Both the position numbers and the translations under genes were made by a program. Below are positions 11,921-23,169 of a DNA stretch of 64,000 nt, one piece after another. The notes under the pieces were generated by a model. The model worked only from the letters and a program-made list of their open reading frames with translations, did no database searches and had not been told where the DNA came from. This DNA comes from Ectobius pallidus (Eukaryota; Arthropoda; Insecta; Blattodea; Ectobiidae): assembly GCA_964059195.1 (NCBI GenBank), contig CAXKWD010000002.1:169948559-170012558 (forward strand). The letters are read 5' to 3'. How positions within the stretch are numbered: the first letter of the stretch is position 1; every line of letters begins with the position of its first letter.

Positions 11921-14882
11921 GTCCAGTTAATGAAAAGTTGTAGAGGGAAATGGAAGGAACACAATTTTTGACTTTGGGACATTGTTGGGACTAGTAAGGA
12001 GGTAAACATACTAAAAGTCCCCACTCCTAGGAGGTGAGCGGGGGGCAGGGGGGCCCCTAGAAGGTACCTTTTTTCGGTTTTTCGCTTATACCTCAGAAAA
12101 TATGGGTCCTAGCGTTAAGACCCTTCTATACAAAATTAAAGCTGACAAAATACTCCACAAGATTGATTCAGTTCATTTTTTCGCTATCTCGCCTAATTTC
12201 CGAGATATCCGTACTCAAAAGTAGATGATTTTGAAAAAAAATAAAATTGCCTCGCGTTTTTTGCCTTATTTCGTTAGCTAATTCTTCGAACATTCGTCCA
12301 AAAAAAATTTATAAGGAAAGAAGTCGTAGAGCATTAAATTTCCTTCAAGAATATACGTTACTTTACTTTTTATCTTCAACCGTTCAGAAGTTAGAGTAAT
12401 TTTAACTTTATGTGTAAATTCCGGGATTTTGCAGAAAAACTTAACTTTCGTATTTCCGTTCTTCCACTGCTGAAACTCTATATAAATCCAAAATATACGT
12501 ATTATATATATTTATATGTATAAATAGTATGTACTATATATATATAAATGGCACATAAAGAAATTATGTGTAATTATATATAAATATATATATGCTATGT
12601 ATTTATAATATATTTTCAAGTATATATGGAGTTCTTCAAAGTAATATTGTTTGGTGTCGTTTAATACTAATTTCGAACCCCGAACCTAGTGGAACCACTT
12701 TGAGAGCTCCATCATTTACCCCACAGAAATACAATCACTATAATATATGATGGAAAGTTTTGATAATACTCAAAATTGACAATTTATCGAGGATCGCTGA
12801 ATCTTTATTGTTATTTGGGAGCCATAATTGCCCTCTACATAGGCAATAATACTTGTATTCAATGTATATAATATATAATGTACAGTTAATATAATATATA
12901 TAGGCCTATATTAACTACACATTCGCTCCAAAAGGCATTGGGGTAGGATGATTCCAGAGTCAACAACAATTTGTACAAAACTTTTTTTTTATTAACACAT
13001 TAACTCGTGAATGTTTTTTGAAACTGTGTTACATTCAATTTAATAATATATTTACACCTTATAGTACAATTGAACTATAAATTCCTGTCTCTCTTGGAGC
13101 CAGAGGGTCCTTCCTCGTCATGGTAACTTGGTCCTGGATATTGTTCTGCTTCGTTTTCTTCTTCATCCATTGAGAAAGGGGATACATCTTCTAGGATAAC
13201 TGGCAAAGGATCAATGTCGAGTTCTTCATCCTCATTGACCAAGAGGGGCCCCCCATTAAGACAGTTCCTGTGGCAGTTTTGGCACGCAGGGGAACACTTG
13301 AGAGATGCCTTTTTGCATCCGCATTTGGTGGTGGCAGAATCCTTTGTGCACCGACAAAAAAAAATTAATATTTCATCCGGTGCAGCCTGCTGCTCACTGT
13401 GCACCGGGGTTTGTTAGTTAACTCCCACCCGTACATCTGAGGAGGCGGCTCATGTCCCAATCACATCTCGACTTTGTCATATATCCTCAGAATGTTGCTT
13501 CGCTGCCCCCTCAGTTGGTGGGAGCCACGAGATGTCCGGCTTGATATTGGCTACCGATTTTACATAGGATTGGTAACGGTAAGCGTTTAGAGATTTCTCT
13601 TTAGGTGGGGCCCCGTACCACCTCAAAATACACTTTCCTCTACATCATCCTTGTTTGAGGAAGGGTCTGAGAAAACTGTAGCAGTTCCCTGGACATCTAG
13701 AGACTTCAAATGCAGTTTGATAAATCCCAGCTTACTCTTTCGGAAGGCTGCTGAGGTGGTATCGCACCCAGTGAAAGCATTCAGAAATAGTAAGTCTCGC
13801 AGCCCCTGGGTAGAAAACAATGTAGGTTTTATGTTTCCACGCCCAGGCTTGACGAAAATTATGTTCTGGTCACTAGGTGTTTTGGCCATCAACAGGACTA
13901 TTAGGTCGACATCCTCACCAATAACTGCAACAGCGGTGGTATGTGACAACTCCATAGCCAATGTCTACAATGAGGACATCCGCAACATTCCGTGCTTGAA
14001 GGGTTCTGACTACATGCGCCTGTAGTGTGACTTTCAGCATGTTAATCAGCAGACTTTTTTTGTAGACATTTGACAGGAAGTCTTCCTGCTTCACAGTTAT
14101 GACTGTCTCCTGATTGAAATGTATGTCCGCTGACTTACTGAGACGGTACCGCCTTTGCTGCTCAACGACCTTTGTACTTGAGGATGAGCAAATGCCAGAT
14201 ATCGTGGAACCTCTTTGCCAAATAACTTTGTGAAGGAGAAGTCCTCCGTCCATAACAATGTCAAAGTGTGTCACACGTACATCTTTGATAGTTGGATTGA
14301 GCTCTTTCTAGAGAAAACTGACTTCGTCGATTTCCTCATCCCACCCTCATTGAAGAAGGCCAAAGGGAAAGGGGCTAATTCATATTGCAAATAAGTTTTC
14401 AAATCTTCGTCGGTTTTCTTACTTATGGATTTGCGCTGGAATAGCAAAAAAGGATCCACATACACCCATTCGTCGTTAATCTTGATTTACGAGCTAACAT
14501 TCGAAAGGGGGAGTGCTCGATCTTTCCGAGACAGTTTGATACTTATTTTCAAACTCTAGAAAAAATAGTTGTTATTCTTGAAAATTAATTTCCGATCACA
14601 TTTCCGATTTTCCGATAGCGAAAAAGTGAAAGGAATCAGTCTTGATAGAACATTTTATCAGGTTTAATTTTGTATAGAGTGCTATAACGCTAGGACCCAT
14701 AGTTTCCGAGATATAAGCGAAAAACCTAAAAAAGGGACCTTCTACGCGCCCCCCTGTCTCCCGCTCACCTCCTAGGAGTGGGGACTTTTAGTATGTTTAA
14801 CTTCTAACTAGTCCAAACAAAGTCCCAAAGTAAAAAACCGTGTTCCTTCCATTTCCCTCTATTCATCAATCATTGACTGGAC
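11921..14882 (-). mobile_element. Unclassified TIR transposon, copy B (inverted)
   Basis: The same family as copy A in reverse orientation: the AAAAGTTGTAGAGGG-type end is on the left and the ATTGATGAATAGAGGG-type end on the right, TA on both sides. No secondary insertion is seen, so its 2962 bp is the best guide to element size. Coding sequence occupies 13075-14500 on the minus strand. Confidence 0.75.
13075..14500 (-). pseudogene. Transposon protein with GEDVDLIVLL region and Cys-rich tail, copy B
   Basis: Reading leftwards, four open pieces in order give an N-terminal part (VDPFLLFQRKSI, 14465-14271), a middle part (KQEDFLSNVYKKSLLINMLK, then a VADVLIVDI strand), the core GEDVDLIVLL and NAFTGCDTTSAAFRKSKLGF (13961-13623), and an acidic C-terminus preceded by a Cys-rich module CRCTKDSATTKCGCKKASLK then CSPACQNCHRNCLNG (13404-13075). 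The Cys pattern resembles CXC/tesmin-like DNA-binding modules. Conservation and repeated association with TIR ends suggest the element's own protein. Frameshifts separate the pieces. Whether this is the transposase or an accessory protein cannot be decided here. Confidence 0.65.
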
Positions 14883-15063
14883 TATACATAAGCATATAAT
14901 ATTATATTACTTGAAAATATATTACAAAATACATCACATATATACATATATATTGATTCATTTATTAAAACACATGAAGTCCAAGCTTTCCAACTGTGTC
15001 ACTTATTTAAAAATTGCACACACACTAAAATCTTAAGACAGTGGATAAAAACAGCACATACAT

Positions 15064-15112
15064 AACCGCTACGTTTCGACCGGCACCAGCCGATCTTCCT
15101 CAGGCACTGGTA
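15064..15112 (-). ncRNA. Candidate hammerhead ribozyme, PLE 1 left copy
   Basis: Mirror image of the motif at 17373-17418: CTGAGGA, a 7-bp stem II, then GAAACGTA. Confidence 0.5.
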
Positions 15113-16123
15113 AGAAGGTTTGCTGGGTCACATGAAGAAACTCCCTCTACGTCTGCGTCATCAACAGAGAGGGGGGGGGGTTGCGCAGTTTCACCCGAAA
15201 TGCGCACAGATGCAGATGGTTTCATGTCAGGACGAAACATAGAGTAACGTTTAAATCTAGAGATCCAATCCATGGGAATCATGAACTCAGATTCCGGAAC
15301 TTCACCAACCTGACAATTAATTTTTAGGCCAACGTTATTATGAACCATTCTGCGAATAACACCAATCCATTCCTCACCCAAATCGCCCTCGTAGTTATTA
15401 ACACAATTACCATGATTCATCGCAATGTGAACGGCTTCACAAATCTTCCTCTTGATAAGGTCATTCTCAACTTTTACAACCTCTAGGTCTTTGATATTAT
15501 GTTTTAACGTAACCATATGTTGACTTAACCCCGTGTTTGTTTTCGAATTACGAATGTCTCTATTGTGCTCTTGGAGCCTAACCTTGAAAGACCTGCCAGT
15601 TTCACCAATATAGATCCCGTTACAGTCATCACACTTAATAGAATACACCCCAGGGGCGTCAAAACAATTCTTTTTGCATCCCACTTTCTTATGCGAAGAG
15701 AAAATCCTTTCCAATGTTCGCTCAACTTTAAACGCAGGTTTTAAACCATATTTATCAAGAACTTTACCCATACGCAGACTAACGCCAGGTTTGTAAGAAA
15801 CGCTAACGTATTTATCCGTCAGATTTTTCTTTTTCTTTTCTTTACTTATCTGTTCTGAAATAGCTTTTTTCCATATTCGTTCCATAAACTTCCCTGTATA
15901 TCCATTAGCTTTGGCGAGCCTAAATATGTTTTTCTTTTCATTCGACAAGTCAGCAGAATTATTACAAATTTTCAGAGCTCTCGAGGCAAAGTTTTTCCAA
16001 ACGTTAGATTTGGTACCATGGAAATGAGCAGATTCTCTATGAATATAATGTTCACATTTGTTGGCTTTCCTATACACTCCAGTAAGCACTCGAGGAGACA
16101 CCAACCGAATTCGTAGATCAAGG
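15100..16123 (-). pseudogene. PLE 1, left copy: RT C-terminus and GIY-YIG nuclease
   Basis: A 334-codon open frame (16104-15100). The N-terminus, RVLTGVYRKANKCEHYIHRE, corresponds to the last reverse-transcriptase block and thumb of PLE proteins. A lysine-rich linker follows, then a GIY-YIG endonuclease with GVY at residues 152-154, C158/C161, YIG at 165-167, Arg176 and Glu179/His180. The RT palm is absent, cut at the central junction, so the protein is 5'-truncated (full PLE proteins are around 800 residues, as in PLE 2). Frame integrity indicates a recent insertion. Confidence 0.85.
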
Positions 16124-16129
16124 ATGAAG

Positions 16130-17383
16130 GTTTGGCCATGGGCAATCCTGTCTCGAGTTTTGTCGCTGACATATTCATGTTTTACCTTGAGAATCCCATT
16201 ATTACAAAAAACGTCGAATGTGTGGTTTTGTATCTTCGGTACGTTGATGATGCTCTTTTGATAACTAATGGGGACCTTTCGAATGAATTATTAATGGAGT
16301 TCGGATCACAGTCGTATTAAGTTCACTATAGAAAAGGCTGTTGACAAGTGTTTAAACTTCCTTGATCTACGAATTCGGTTGGTGTCTCCTCGAGTGCTTA
16401 CTGGAGTGTATAGGAAAGCCAACAAATGTGAACATTATATTCATAGAGAATCTGCTCATTTCCATGGTACCAAATCTAACGTTTGGAAAAACTTTGCCTC
16501 GAGAGCTCTGAAAATTTGTAATAATTCTGCTGACTTGTCGAATGAAAAGAAAAACATATTTAGGCTCGCCAAAGCTAATGGATATACAGGGAAGTTTATG
16601 GAACGAATATGGAAAAAAGCTATTTCAGAACAGATAAGTAAAGAAAAGAAAAAGAAAAATCTGACGGATAAATACGTTAGCGTTTCTTACAAACCTGGCG
16701 TTAGTCTGCGTATGGGTAAAGTTCTTGATAAATATGGTTTAAAACCTGCGTTTAAAGTTGAGCGAACATTGGAAAGGATTTTCTCTTCGCATAAGAAAGT
16801 GGGATGCAAAAAGAATTGTTTTGACGCCCCTGGGGTGTATTCTATTAAGTGTGATGACTGTAACGGGATCTATATTGGTGAAACTGGCAGGTCTTTCAAG
16901 GTTAGGCTCCAAGAGCACAATAGAGACATTCGTAATTCGAAAACAAACACGGGGTTAAGTCAACATATGGTTACGTTAAAACATAATATCAAAGACCTAG
17001 AGGTTGTAAAAGTTGAGAATGACCTTATCAAGAGGAAGATTTGTGAAGCCGTTCACATTGCGATGAATCATGGTAATTGTGTTAATAACTACGAGGGCGA
17101 TTTGGGTGAGGAATGGATTGGTGTTATTCGCAGAATGGTTCATAATAACGTTGGCCTAAAAATTAATTGTCAGGTTGGTGAAGTTCCGGAATCTGAGTTC
17201 ATGATTCCCATGGATTGGATCTCTAGATTTAAACGTTACTCTATGTTTCGTCCTGACATGAAACCATCTGCATCTGTGCGCATTTCGGGTGAAACTGCGC
17301 AACCCCCCCCCCTCTCTGTTGATGACGCAGACGTAGAGGGAGTTTCTTCATGTGACCCAGCAAACCTTCTTACCAGTGCCTGA
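16130..17383 (+). pseudogene. PLE 1, right copy: RT palm, thumb and GIY-YIG
   Basis: This copy reaches further 5' than its mirror. 16132-16320 encodes MGNPVSSFVADIFM and RYVDDALL, the RT template-grip and YVDD catalytic motifs. A frameshift near 16320-16330 separates this from EKAVDKCLNFLDLRIR and the 334-codon frame at 16379-17383, identical to the left copy (GIY-YIG with GVY 152-154, YIG 165-167). Upstream RT motifs are missing. Inactive, but with one obvious lesion in the part present. Confidence 0.85.
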
Positions 17384-17418
17384 GGAAGATCGGCTGGTGC
17401 CGGTCGAAACGTAGCGGT
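17373..17418 (+). ncRNA. Candidate hammerhead ribozyme, PLE 1 right copy
   Basis: CTGAGGA is followed by GATCGGC-TGGT-GCCGGTC, a 7-bp stem II with one G-T pair, and GAAACGTA. ACGT can act as the tiny stem III known from PLE hammerheads. Stem I is short (GC-GC-UG by flanking bases). PLEs are established carriers of minimal hammerheads; activity here is inferred. Confidence 0.5.
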
Positions 17419-18129
17419 TATGTATGTGCTGTTTTTATCCACTGTCTTAAGATTTTAGTGTGTGTGCAATTTTTAAATAAATGATTCATTTATGTACAAC
17501 TTATATACAGTACATACTATTTATACATATAAATACGTAATATTGGCTTTTATACAGAGTTAGAGCAGTGAAATCATAGAAAATACGAAAGTTAAGTTTT
17601 TATGCAAAATCCTGGAATTTACACATAAAGTTAAAATTGCTCTAACTTTTGAACGGTTGAAGATAAAGAAGTAAACTATCATATATTCTTAAAGGGAATT
17701 TAATGCTCTACAACTTCTTTCCTTATGACTTTTTCGTAGGACAAAGGGCCGAAAAGTTAGCTAACGGAATAAGGCAAAAAACGCGAGGCAGTTTTATTTT
17801 TTTTCAAAATTAGCTAATTTTGAGCGCAGATATCTCGAAAACTAGGTGAGATAGCGAAAACATGAATGGAATCAATCTTGTGGAGTATTTTGTCAGCTTT
17901 AATTTTGTATAGAAGGGTCTTAACGCTAGGACCCATATTTTCTGAGATATAAGCGAAAAACCGAAAAAAGGGACATTCTAAGGGCCCCCCTGCCCCCCGC
18001 TCACCCCCTAGGAGTGGGGACTTTTAGTATGTTTACCTCCTTACTAGTCCAAACAAAGTCCCAAAGTAAAAAATTGTGTTCCTTCCATTTCCCTCTACAC
18101 CTCTTTTTGAGCATTCATTGACTGGACTA

Positions 18130-20670
18130 TTTAGAATGAAGTAAAAATCTGTGAGATTCTGCCTGTTTTACCTTTTGCAGCAATGCAAATAAAACTTCTT
18201 TAAAAGAAGAATGAAAAAAAGAAAATTTACCGGTACCGGTATTTGAAATGTTGTTTTATAAGCAATTATAGAAACATGCTGAAAAACACAAATGATACAA
18301 CTTCAGGGAATTCTTTGCTATATAAATATTGGCTATAATAACTACACATCGGACATTATTGCTATGTCATTGTTGGGTTTCAAGAAAGGGTAAAGAATAT
18401 GTAAAAGAAGTCTCCCAGGAAGTAGAGCGAGTAAAAGTACCATATGAACAGGAAAATTGAAGACCAGCAATTGTTATGCATTCCGACTAGAAATACATGG
18501 AAGATGGTTTTCATTTGTTCATGAATATACCGTAGATCCTTTAAAATAAAAGGAGACACATTTTTTTGAAATGTGATATTAAAGGGATTTTCATAAGATA
18601 ATTATTTTCATCTGCAACACTGCCCAGCACAATACACTTCTACAACAATAAAACTACTACAACCTCCTTTAAAATCAATTTCAGCTCTGACAATCAGTTT
18701 AATCAATAGGAGTAACCATAACAACAAATTTAACAGAATATTTTAAGGGTAAAAATTTTGGTGCACTGGTATAAAAACTATTGCAAACATCCAGACTAAA
18801 AATAAAACTAATACATATTCAATGTACAAAACTGAATTATTAGACAAGTTCTATCCATCCAATATGGAGAAAATTTTAAATTATTTTCAGTTTGAATTTT
18901 AGTATTACTATATCTGTGACTCCTAGATACAATAAGAAAAACATCTTAAACAGGTCTTTCTGTCATCCTCAAAATTACTAGGTACTCTACCTCCTCTGTT
19001 GTTCTGTTTCATATGCTGATTCATTCTGCTCATATCAAAAAGAAATTAAGATTTTTAGGCATCAAGAGTTAGCAGGTGTATTAAAGTAGATAAAAGGACT
19101 CTGGATTACGATTGAAATCACTCTTTCTAACGAGGGATTTATTTTAGGTTAATTGAAGAAAGATTTACATGCAACATTGTTTTCCATGGAAGAGGTGGAC
19201 TATCAACCTATGCACACAAAATAATATTACGATTGGTTTTCAGTCAAAAAATTCTACAAATATTATTAATAGATACCATAACAGATTCACTAAAAATCTT
19301 ACATCATACCTTTACTTTTTTAAGAAATAATTTATTAAGAATAATCTGAGCAAGATGTTTGAACTTTGAATGTTAATTGAAAATTATTATTTTAATTCAG
19401 TTCTCCTGTACTACCAGTATTAAAAATGTAAATTACTTCAATATTCTGAACACGAGTAGTTTCCTATACCTTCAGTCAAAAGAAAATAAAAATATCTTAC
19501 ATCTTTTTTTAGCTACAAGTCAATTGACACCACAAATAATTTCAATACATCATACTACTCATATATGAAATTATAAAAGGTACCGATACCAAAGATTGAC
19601 AAGTAGACACAAAGGGTATGAGATACACCACAAAGAACACCCATAAGAATAATAAAGAAAACTGGAGGAGAAAATTAGGAACAGGTATCATGCTAAAAGG
19701 CAATCTTGTTAGTCTTGGTTTTTATAAACATGACAGTGAGAATCCGCAGTTTAATCCATGTTAAAATAATATAAGTTATGAATATAGGAGAGTAGATAAT
19801 GTAATGGATACTGCAGATAATCTAATTCCTATTGTCATGCATCTATTCCCTATGAAAGGAAAGGTGGAACATAATATGTACAGTGCTGGGTGAACACTTG
19901 AATGCAAAAGACTGCTCACTGATAACTTAATTGGATAATTAGCAATGCTTATCATGCTAGCTGTAGTCAACAGTTACATCTAAAATTGTGTGTTTAACTG
20001 AGAGTGCAAACATATATGGATATTAAAATTAAATATCTTGTTTTCTCAGAAATTTCTCTCATTCAGTAAAGATCTCAAAATGTATTTCTTGGCCTTCAAA
20101 TATTTGTTGACAGTAATTAAAACAATTACAGATGAAGTAGAAGATGATGAGTTTTGAAAATGATTCAGTATAAATATACATGAAATGGGATGTAATGATA
20201 ATTTTCATGATAATAACTGGGAAATACTGAGATGATAATAATCTTTTCTGAAATGCAGAAGTTAGTGAAGTGTTTCTGCATTGTTCTGTCATGTGAGATT
20301 CAAGTTTGGTATGCAATACATTAAGACTCATATTTTTTATTTGTTTTGTTAAAAGCCTGTGGAACCCTTATCAAGAAGAGGACACATTCCACTATTATGA
20401 CACAATTATTAATTTATTAAACATGTTTTGAAGGACATGGACAAGTGAATTACTCATATAAGAAATATCCTTATAAACAAGAACAGCATGGATTATCGAT
20501 AATATCAATATACTGTAAGGGAAAAAAAAATGCAGTGCAAAATGAGAAAGGGATATCTTGAACTTCAACAATTTCAACATTTTCTCAAAGGTTTGATTTT
20601 AAGTTATATTATATATTATTTTAATTATTTTCAGTAATTTTGAAATGATATATACTGTATATAAGAGATA
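18130..20670. other. No feature recognised
   Basis: AT-rich sequence right of the composite. Only short unsupported frames. A minus-strand stretch near 19020-18960 was considered as an exon and rejected. Confidence 0.4.
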
Positions 20671-20672
20671 GA

Positions 20673-20697
20673 GATAATAATAATAATAATAATAATA
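20673..20697. repeat. (ATA)n microsatellite
   Basis: About eight ATA/AAT units. Confidence 0.9.
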
Positions 20698-20744
20698 TCA
20701 GGTGTACAAATTCACCAAGCTTTAATTCAGAGAATAAAGAGAAA

Positions 20745-20965
20745 TGCTCAAAACCTGAACTCGAGATTTGCCACACTTCAGTTCATGCACTTCAACATTT
20801 GACTTGACAGCAGGGTAAACATTTGAGACTGCAAGGAAGAGAATATAAAGAACACTCAAAATCTGAACTTCAGAAATGCCACTCTTCCATTCAAGCACTT
20901 CAACTTTTGACTTGACAGCTGGATCCAAATGTAAACTTTTGAGATTGTGGGGAAGAGAATTTAAT
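20745..20965 (-). repeat. Two-unit tandem repeat of about 110 bp
   Basis: Units 20745-20850 and 20855-20965 share CTCAAAAYCTGAACT, GCACTTCAAC and TTTGACTTGACAGC blocks. On the minus strand both units stay open and encode similar 38-39 residue segments (PAVKSKVEVLEWKSG and PAVKSNVEVHELKCG). No known family recognised. Confidence 0.6.
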
Positions 20966-20989
20966 TGAAGTTTGAAGCATGTTCTCATG

Positions 20990-22045
20990 GGGATTTTTTG
21001 TACACAAGAAAATATATCATGCTCATTGCTCAGGAAGGGAGGTGGGAGGTTTTACTATACCTGTGACCTCGTCCTGATGTCCACCATAAATCCCAACCCA
21101 CTGTCTCACTTGCCAGAAACATATGACTAAATCAATCAAACAAAAGCAAATAATAAACATAACACTACTGCTAAGTGATAGGTTCATTCGACGTGAATTA
21201 TTACCAGTAACTATTACAGCATTAATTTATTAAAAATAAAAATTAAATGAATATAAATCAATTTTGCATTTAAACTGTTATTTCTTGCAATTTATAAATG
21301 TGTACTCATTACAATAAAATTAATGTTATGTTATATTTGCAGTTAAGTAGTTTCTATATAAAATTAATAGTACACTAGAGATTTGTTCCATACTAGCTTA
21401 CTGTATTTCCTCTTAGAACCTGGCCATCAGAGCTAAACAATGTTTGAAGCAACTGGGGGTGGTTTTAGAATATTTCCACCCAATACAAACAACATAAACC
21501 TAAGAACACAAAAATTATGTTTCTGAAAAAATGTATCACCTTTGCAGCCTTATCCATGCAAGCAGACAAATACAAGAAAAGAAAATTATGTTAATCAATT
21601 AATAATAATAATAAAATCATAATAATTAATAAACGCAACAGTCAGACTCAGAAGACACACAAAGAGTTCATATGTTTTCAGCTAACAAAGCTAACAATTA
21701 ACACCATTAGCAACAAACAGTTCAAGGTTTTTAGGTAGGATATCTACACAATAATATAGGATCATGTTTTGGAATGGGATCGGTGGTTGCAAAACACTTG
21801 CTGTAGCTTGATTCATTAAGATCAAGTACAAGAGTGATGGAAGTTTGTATTGCCATGCACAACAAACACTGCTGCTTATATTCAATATAACTATTATAAG
21901 ATGCTCATTACATTACTAATGTAATAGGCCTACTGTTGTTGCTTTCGATGCCAGGTATTTCATCCACCAAATTCAAACATTACTTCCCTTTTTTCAACTT
22001 GAAGCAACCTCCCTGCACTAATTTAATGTTTCTAAAACATCAATG
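20990..22045. other. No feature recognised
   Basis: AT-rich sequence with short AAT runs near 21600. Confidence 0.4.
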
Positions 22046-22049
22046 TTTT

Positions 22050-22175
22050 ATATTCTGAAGAGGAAAATTTGTCCTCGACAGGAATTGAACCTTGGCATTT
22101 AGCTTGATATGCTGAAGCTGAGACCCCTCAGATCTTCTAAATATTTCTCTAGACCCCTAGCAACCTTGCTACAGA
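22050..22175 (-). mobile_element. Probable tRNA-derived SINE fragment
   Basis: The minus strand has a B-box GGTTCAATTCC at about 22093-22083 and a tRNA-like segment before it. Ends are not defined. Confidence 0.4.
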
Positions 22176-22553
22176 TGTTAAAACAATACAGTGCCTGTTT
22201 ATATAGGTAGGGACCATATTTTTTTGGTACTAGCATTAAAAAAAAACTTTCCTTAGCTATATTCTGCTTTATAGATGATTATAATGCTTATTTTGTTTTA
22301 AAAACTGTAAGATAACGTACAGATAAAATTGTCTTTAACAGACTGATCTTGGTAGGCTGTATCTTCTGGTAACCTTGGACAGTGCAGCTATAATTATTAT
22401 TATTTTCTCTCCTAAGCAAATTAAATTCACAAAATAGGCCTATTGTAAACATGTTTGATTTTCCAAAATGTGTAAATAGCACAAAATATGATCCTCTGTA
22501 AACTGAAAAGTGTTAATGAAGAAGTGACTTAAAATCATAATTATTGTGAGTTA

Positions 22554-23164
22554 TGGGCCATTCAGATAGAAAATTAACCGTAAACGGAATGTAAACATAG
22601 AAGTTTGGGGCCATGATTTTCAATGTGTCCATTCACAATGCATCACGTAAACGTGAAACTTAAACGCAAAATTAAACGTAACGTAGAAGCTTGCAAACAC
22701 CAAGCTTCTGCGTTATGTTTATGCAAAAAATAACGATACAACCAATCAGAGAACAGAACAGGAGACGAAAGTGGAAGTAGCCAAGAAGTATTCTGTGAAT
22801 GAGAAACTCCTCGTTACGATAAATGGCATCCATTATATAAAGATGCGGCATTGAAGGAAAATATATGAAATTAGTTCCCCAAGAAATGAACTACAGTAGT
22901 AAATACAGCCCATATAATATTCTGTTAATTTTTATGTCTGCATACGCTTGTATGATTCCAATTTGTAATGGTCTACATATGTTTAATAGAAACATGAAAG
23001 TATTTTTGTCTGCTGCAGCCATTTTATCCGTTGTTCACGTTCTCGTTTGTGATTGGTTGTTACCTATGTTTATGTTTTCATTGCAAATGTTCAATGCCGT
23101 GCTAAAGTTTGCGTTTAAGTTTACATTCTTACGTTTACAGTTACGTTTCTATCTGAATGGCCCA
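22554..23164 (+). mobile_element. Harbinger-like MITE
   Basis: Inverted repeats TGGGCCATTCAGATAGAAA / complement are bounded by TA (22552-22553, 23165-23166); with the next base the flanks read TTA and TAA. Subterminal regions are crowded with GTAAAC/CGTAAACG words in both orientations, as in transposase-binding arrays. Inside is a remnant of a MADF domain. GGGCC-type ends plus a MADF/Myb-like protein suggest PIF/Harbinger, but the 3-bp target duplication is not perfect. Confidence 0.7.
22785..22905 (+). pseudogene. MADF-domain remnant in MITE
   Basis: At 22827-22865 the plus strand reads HPLYKDAALKENI, the central signature of MADF (Myb/SANT-like) DNA-binding domains; VNEKLL about 30 bp upstream fits the first helix in another frame. 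The next codons are TGA AAT TAG where the family usually has Trp-x-Glu, so both look like point-mutated stops. PIF/Harbinger elements commonly encode such a protein. Confidence 0.55.
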
Positions 23165-23169
23165 TAAAT

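Larger units (their letters stand above)
14966..17481. mobile_element. Penelope-like element 1, head-to-head inverted dimer
   Basis: The 2516-bp insertion is flanked by a perfect 12-bp duplication TGATTCATTTAT (14954-14965 and 17482-17493); the interrupted sequence is continuous at 7810 of the mirrored arm. Two 5'-truncated copies diverge from a roughly 235-bp centre (16125-16359), their 3' ends pointing outwards. The 334-codon frames in both arms are identical. The left arm has about 40 bp more 3' sequence than the right. Confidence 0.9.
7019..18127. mobile_element. Palindromic composite of an unclassified TIR transposon
   Basis: Six copies of one terminus, TAGTCCAGTYAATGA..TAGAGGGAAATGG, occur as three left ends (7019, 7905, 11921) and three right ends (11484, 14882, 18127), all next to TA. 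The outermost two share a longer version containing GCTCAAAAAGAGGTG. The subterminal ~550 bp is conserved (GGAGGTGAGCRGGGGGCAGG, then GAGATAT and GCTAATTTTG blocks). The two halves are inverted copies around a 432-bp unrelated spacer (11487-11918). Arms have diverged by substitutions and separate later insertions: SINE and Helitron on the left, PLE on the right. No DDE transposase domain is visible, so the superfamily is not assigned. Confidence 0.8.

Noticed and set aside
11677..11943. Captured host gene in palindrome spacer
   Set aside because: The frame matches nothing recognised and its end runs into the transposon terminus.
18960..19020. Exon of RIM-binding protein (minus strand, VPSNF-like as in SH3 ends)
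   Set aside because: The acceptor is weak, the frame compatible with phase 1 contains a stop, and the match is only five residues.
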